Positions 59,851 to 64,000 of a stretch of DNA of 64,000 bases are shown here, in pieces. The DNA lies in the NCBI GenBank assembly GCA_014904845.1, contig MU119211.1, positions 106,156 to 170,155 on the forward strand. Direction: 5' to 3'. Made by a program: the position numbers and the translations under genes. The first letter of the stretch is position 1, and the number at the start of each line of letters is the position of its first letter. Source of the stretch: Acephala macrosclerotiorum (Eukaryota; Ascomycota; Leotiomycetes; Helotiales; Mollisiaceae). Under the pieces are notes generated by a model. That model did no database searches. It was not told where the DNA came from and was given only the letters and a program-made list of their open reading frames with translations.

Positions 59851-60783
59851 CCACCAAACAACTTGGTCTTCCTTCCGAGCCAACGGCTGAGATTCCCTCC
59901 ACTTCTCGAAGTCGAAGATCTGAACAGCCGCATAGCGATCAGTAAAATCCCGACCTGAGCACGCACCACAGCATTTCGTATCTCTCTCATGCCAAATGTA
60001 TCTTTTGCCCGAGTATGTATTTGCCGGCACCGGTGCGTTGCACTCCCTCTTCCATCCCATCCCATTACGTACCACTGTCTCCACAAAATCTTCACCCAGC
60101 ACCATTCCGAAAGCCCATCTCCCCAAGCATCGCGTCCAGGATGGACGGATAGGGCGAAGACTTCATTCCCGACTGGTGTGCTTGTGGTATGGAAAACAGT
60201 AACCCAAAAACTTAAGTAATACCATTCATACAATGGCTCGAGAGTGAAGTACCAGGGGTCCTGAAAGGCAAGGAGTCTCTTAGAATGTTCGAGGATTCGT
60301 AGAAAGGTCAGTTGTGGGATATCGATGTCAGGCTGCTGTTTGGTTTGGTTTCTTTCTGCGGAACAGATCATAAATTAATATATCATTTTCGTAGTCGACG
60401 AAGCAACCCCTCTTTCCGCAAGGCTCGCCTTTAGGATTGATCCATTCATCATCTCGAAGTCGGTTGTAATGTCGGGTACTGGGAGGAAAGAAATCATCTT
60501 CAGAGAACAAGTATTCTTCAATGTCGAAGTATCGTTTCTCATTTTCAAGGTCCCTTTCGGTAGTGATCCATTTCCATCTCTTGAGTGCTAAAGTTCGCGA
60601 TTCTTGACAAACATGAAGTAGAGCTGGTATTCGGTTTGTTCTGTTCCGCCACCATTTCTGTTGGAATGCGATCACTCGAGGTCCGATGGACTCGATGGAG
60701 TTTTGCCAGATGATTTCTCGAAGCTCGGGTGGGAGCTGGAGGAATCTGTGAAATGTGCTGGTGGCTTGAGGGCTGGAATCCAT
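59830..60783 (-). CDS. 2EXR-domain hypothetical protein
   Basis: ATG 60783 begins MDSSPQATSTFHRFLQLPPE. The 2EXR-like pattern follows: LPPELREIIWQNSIESIGPR, RIPALLHVCQESRTLALKRW. These fungal proteins have no established function. Exon 1 is 60783-60408. A 52-nt intron (GTTGCT ... GCAG, 60407-60356) joins it in frame to ERNQTKQQPDIDIPQLTFLR and FQDPWYFTLEPLYEWYYLSF. Past about 60130 the best coding-like frame changes to one ending ...RYAAVQIFDFEKWRESQPLA ... SNSLWI at 59830, and I cannot place an intron there. So either the gene is frameshifted near 60110-60140 or its true end is the other frame at 59757. Confidence 0.55.
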
Positions 60784-63174
60784 AAAGCGGGGTTTGTGGA
60801 TTTTCTACCAGTCCGATATATCATTGAATGAACAGTCTTTGGCGATAGTTCGTGTGAAGCTGTTAGATGCTGTGTTTTTGTACAGAGTGAAGAGTCATAC
60901 GGGGGATTTGCAACTTACGGGACCTAAATGTTGGGTATATGGATGTACCTAGACCGTTTTGATTCAAGCTTGATTTGTATAGATCCAACGAAAGGGTCAA
61001 AATTCATGACACCAACGTCAATTGAGACCTGAAGATGTTCAGGCTGTTCATAACATCCACTTCCATTCTTTTATTTGCTTCTAGATCTGGACGCACCGAG
61101 GTGGGTTTGAACATCGAGGGCCGCAGGAGTAGCCAACCATCATCTCGCAAGGTGCGAACAAACGCTTTGGCACAGGAAGCCTGCGAGAGTGCTTTACATG
61201 TATATTCAAAGGTTTTGTAACGTTGTGACTGAGGTTTGGATGCGATGTTCTCTCAGAGGGGGTGTCTTCCACGTGATCACGCGGTTTCGTTTCATCCCGC
61301 CCGTGAGAGTTCTCTCCGAGCTCCTTCTTTTTCTCTCATCTTTCCATTTCAATTCACAAGGACGATCACCCATTCCATCATAATCGTTGTTTTTCTTCGA
61401 GCTCTTTGATTGCTTTCGAATATTCGTGCCTGGAAGCACGTGCCATCTGGTACAGTCAGCAGAGAGCCCTTCAATCACGCTCAAGACGTTGTCCGAGGCG
61501 TGGAAGGCAAACCCAGCTTATGTATCCACCTGCAGATACCAAACACTGCCCCTATTCTACCCTGTTACTGATTACAGTGTCGAACAAGTCCCGAGCCGCA
61601 TCTCATCCAGCGCAACGGATGCCGCAGACCTTGAAGATGCGACTAATCCTCATTTGCATGCAAGTCCGGCACGGGAAGGCACAACACGAGTCGAGGCGGG
61701 ACGGACATGATGAAAGTTAAAAACACCTCGGCCCCTCGAGATCTTTACGACGGCCGACCACATTTTCCTTCGATAGAGATGACCTCTTGGCGATAATTAC
61801 TCTACGCACAACACCATGACCAGAAGCCAACGGTTCCCAGCAGACAGCGAAGGCCGAGGGAGGCGCAAGTAGTCGTCCTTCACAAGACTCACAACTACGA
61901 GCTCACGAACCATGAACCGCAGAAGCGACCCTACGGTGCACTACCATCATTTGCCACAACATCACGACTTCCAGCCCCGCAAGGCTCTCGATTGACTAAG
62001 TCAATGATCCCGGAAGACGCTGTGTTATGGAATACCTCGAGACCAATACCAACGAGTCCCGCAGACCTGAATCTGGGCCAAGGAAACACTGTAGTTTTCG
62101 CCTTTGCCGAAATAAGTTCAACGCGTCATCCTAAAATCGGAGAGTTTGGAAGCTTCGATTTTGGGATGGTTTCTCCTTCCGAATGATCGTCCTCTTGAGA
62201 TCCAGACCTCTGGTTGACACATCCCACAATGACTTTGGTAAGAAACACCCCGGGAGATTAACTCGAATTAGCTACAATTAGCTCCTATTGGCTCATCTCC
62301 ACTTCCCGGGATCTTCGCTCTCCGTCTTTCTCCAGACTCCATATTCGCCATTTTCCCCGCACCCCAGTCTGCACCAGGACCGCCAGCCGAGGTGTTTTCA
62401 ACACCAAAAGAAATCGGTTCAAAACCAAGCCAGGCCAACCTTTGCTGATGCGTCTTCGACGATTCTAGCAGCTCAGCGATCGACACATGTAGAGATCCTT
62501 CAAATTTGAAGGTTCACCGTTTTCGATGCATTGCATCGTCGCATTCAGACCGCTTTTCGTCTGAACTTTACTACAGGTATATCGAACAAAGTTTGGCTCA
62601 CTGCAGTAACATGTGGTTCTGCGCGACCTCATGAGGAGCCTGCGCGGTCAATTGCCATGCAGCCGTGGACTTTCTCATTCGGAGGCTATTGGAGGCTCGT
62701 AGATTGTGGCATTTTGGCAAGGGCAGTACCCATGCACACCCCCACGAAGCTTCACAAGCTTATCTAGTGGTACTCCTTACGCCAAGGAGTAGATGGGAAC
62801 GCCACCACGCTTCAAGTTTGTGAAAAGTACCTCGGAGCCCTCTTATCGAGACTTAATCCGGACAAGTTTGCATTCGAGAACGCTCGCTGCATGGCGAGCG
62901 GGTGCAAGTGACTTAAAATGAGATACTCCATTCTACCTTTTCACCCCAGTCTCCGCTAGGCTCCGGGGTAGGCCTGTCCACCTGTGCCCGTGACTGGGGT
63001 AAGGACGAAAGTGGGTTGGCTACCAATGACGAGGAATCCTCCAGACATCTGTGTTATATTAGACTGTCGCCTGTTTGATACCTCATTTTCGTTTCTGCAT
63101 CCCAAAGTTTCGCTCTTTCTTTCCAACTTCTTTCCACCCAAACAAGACTCAGTGAATCAGAAATAGGAGACAAG
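60784..63174. other. intergenic, nothing recognised
   Basis: About 2.4 kb with only small ORFs lacking family features. The last 150 bases are the pyrimidine-rich 5' leader of the MFS gene. Confidence 0.45.
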
Positions 63175-64000
63175 ATGGAGCTCCACAATGCCGCAGCGGC
63201 GTCCGACAACTCGATGGCCAACTCTTTGGAGAAAGGGACGAACGCTGGCAATTCTCGGGTTGACCACCTAGAGGCCATTAGGACAGTTTCCAGAGTCCCG
63301 GGAAACAGTCATTACTATGAGAAAAATGGGTTGCGCACGTATGGTGACGATGAGGACCACGACCATGAGCCTCCTGTATATACTTCGTCACTCTGGATGA
63401 GATTGGTTGTTAACATCCTTCCTAGATGACCATACACCGCCTCATGTCTTTGATTGCGATGGCTTTCCTATGGACCGGCTCACAAATACCCGTGTATCTC
63501 TTTGGTAATCTTATATCACCTTCGACATTTCGATGCTGTGTTTGCTAACCCATTCAATAGGAGGTATCCCGCCTTACATTTACCGAGACATCGGTGGAAC
63601 CGATCGATGGGTCTGGTTTGTGCTTGCAAATCTGCTTGCTCTGGCCGCAGTATGCCCATTTGTTGGTGCTTTGTCTGACCTGATGGGCCGACGATATGTT
63701 GCTCTCACTGGAGCTGGTCTCATTGTTATCGGAATGATTGTTTGCTCCACGGCTCACAACATGAATATATTCATCGGTAAGTTTTGGCCTTCATTTAGCT
63801 CATATCAGTCAGCTAACTATGCCAGCTGGAATGGCGATCGCAGGTGCAGGAGCCGGAATAAACGAATTGACCGCCCTAGCTGCGACTTCTGAATTGGCAC
63901 CCACTGCCAAACGAGGAAAATACGTCGCGGTCCTCATCTTCACGATCATTCCCTTCTGCCCATCCGTGCTCTGGGGTCAACTGATCGCCTACCACTCCAC
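63175..64000 (+). CDS. MFS transporter, TRI12 type (5' part, runs off the window)
   Basis: Fungal TRI12-family major facilitator proteins export secondary metabolites or carry siderophores; the cargo here is unknown. Exons so far are 63175-63375, 63426-63504, 63561-63776 and 63826 onward. The cytosolic N-terminus (67 residues, acidic) is followed by TM1 (RLMSLIAMAFLWTGSQIPVY), GGIPPYIYRDIGGTDRWVWF, TM2, and MFS motif A GALSDLMGRRYVALTG. TM3-TM4 follow (AGMAIAGAGAGINELTALAA, then TSELAPTAKRGKYVAVLIFT). All phases agree, with introns of 50, 56 and 49 nt. The gene continues beyond 64000. Confidence 0.9.

Noticed and set aside
60356..60407. Frameshift in the 2EXR gene
   Set aside because: A 52-nt intron with GTTGCT donor and CCGCAG acceptor joins the two frames exactly. 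The frame problem near 60130 remains open.
1..64000. tRNA, rRNA and CRISPR arrays
   Set aside because: No A-box/B-box pair or cloverleaf was recognised by eye, no rRNA-like sequence, and no regularly spaced direct repeats. A tRNA scan would be needed to exclude tRNA genes firmly.
56635..64000. A secondary-metabolite cluster around the MFS genes
   Set aside because: No polyketide synthase, NRPS, terpene synthase, P450 or cluster regulator is visible nearby, so a transporter alone does not support it.

Overview
The window is filamentous ascomycete nuclear DNA (Pezizomycotina; Leotiomycetes is my best guess). The genes carry short introns of about 50-120 nt with GT or occasional GC donors and CTAAC/CTGAC branch points. 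They encode typical fungal families: a Zn2Cys6 regulator, a HET-domain protein, F-box and 2EXR proteins, GT25, a TRI12-type MFS transporter and WDR59/Mtc5. Exon coordinates were worked out by eye from splice consensus, codon phase and remembered family conservation. No database search was possible.

Layout. 0-6.4 kb: a cyclopropane-fatty-acid-synthase-like gene broken by one nonsense codon, and a decayed membrane-protein gene. 7.3-8.1 kb: EGD1 (NAC beta), whose reading frame appears to need a 1-nt microexon. 9.4-12.4 kb: a small membrane ORF and a HET-domain pseudogene with three nonsense codons. 13.4-21.9 kb, all on the minus strand: a frameshifted GT25 glycosyltransferase, a hypothetical LPAEIRN-type protein, a five-exon F-box protein with a 16-nt exon, and a Zn2Cys6 transcription factor. 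21.9-33.0 kb: about 11 kb with no convincing gene, only microsatellites, upstream of the transcription factor. 33.0-35.2 kb: two intact GNAT acetyltransferases in tandem plus a relic. 35.7-40.7 kb: three RING-IBR-RING (RBR) ligase genes, only one clearly intact. 41.1-46.9 kb: WDR59/Mtc5 (SEA/GATOR2 complex) divergent from UBC13. 47.6-54.0 kb: a hydantoinase/oxoprolinase-DUF917 gene whose two halves are separated by about 4 kb that carries a complete CDC27 (APC3) gene. 54.4-55.7 kb: an M20 metallopeptidase with a TA-flanked inverted-repeat element in its upstream region. 56.6-60.8 kb: an MFS transporter relic, a fold-back repeat, degenerate repeats and a 2EXR gene. 63.2 kb to the end: the 5' part of a TRI12-type MFS transporter.

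The intact genes are mostly housekeeping: co-translational chaperoning, ubiquitin signalling (UBC13, RBR, F-box, APC/C) and TORC1 regulation. They alternate with many recently broken accessory genes. Several of the breaks are TAG/TGA codons at positions where W or Q is expected, as C-to-T mutation (for example RIP) would produce. The most unusual structures I can support are the 1-nt exon in EGD1 and the CDC27-bearing segment inside the hydantoinase gene. I did not find a convincing undescribed multi-gene system.
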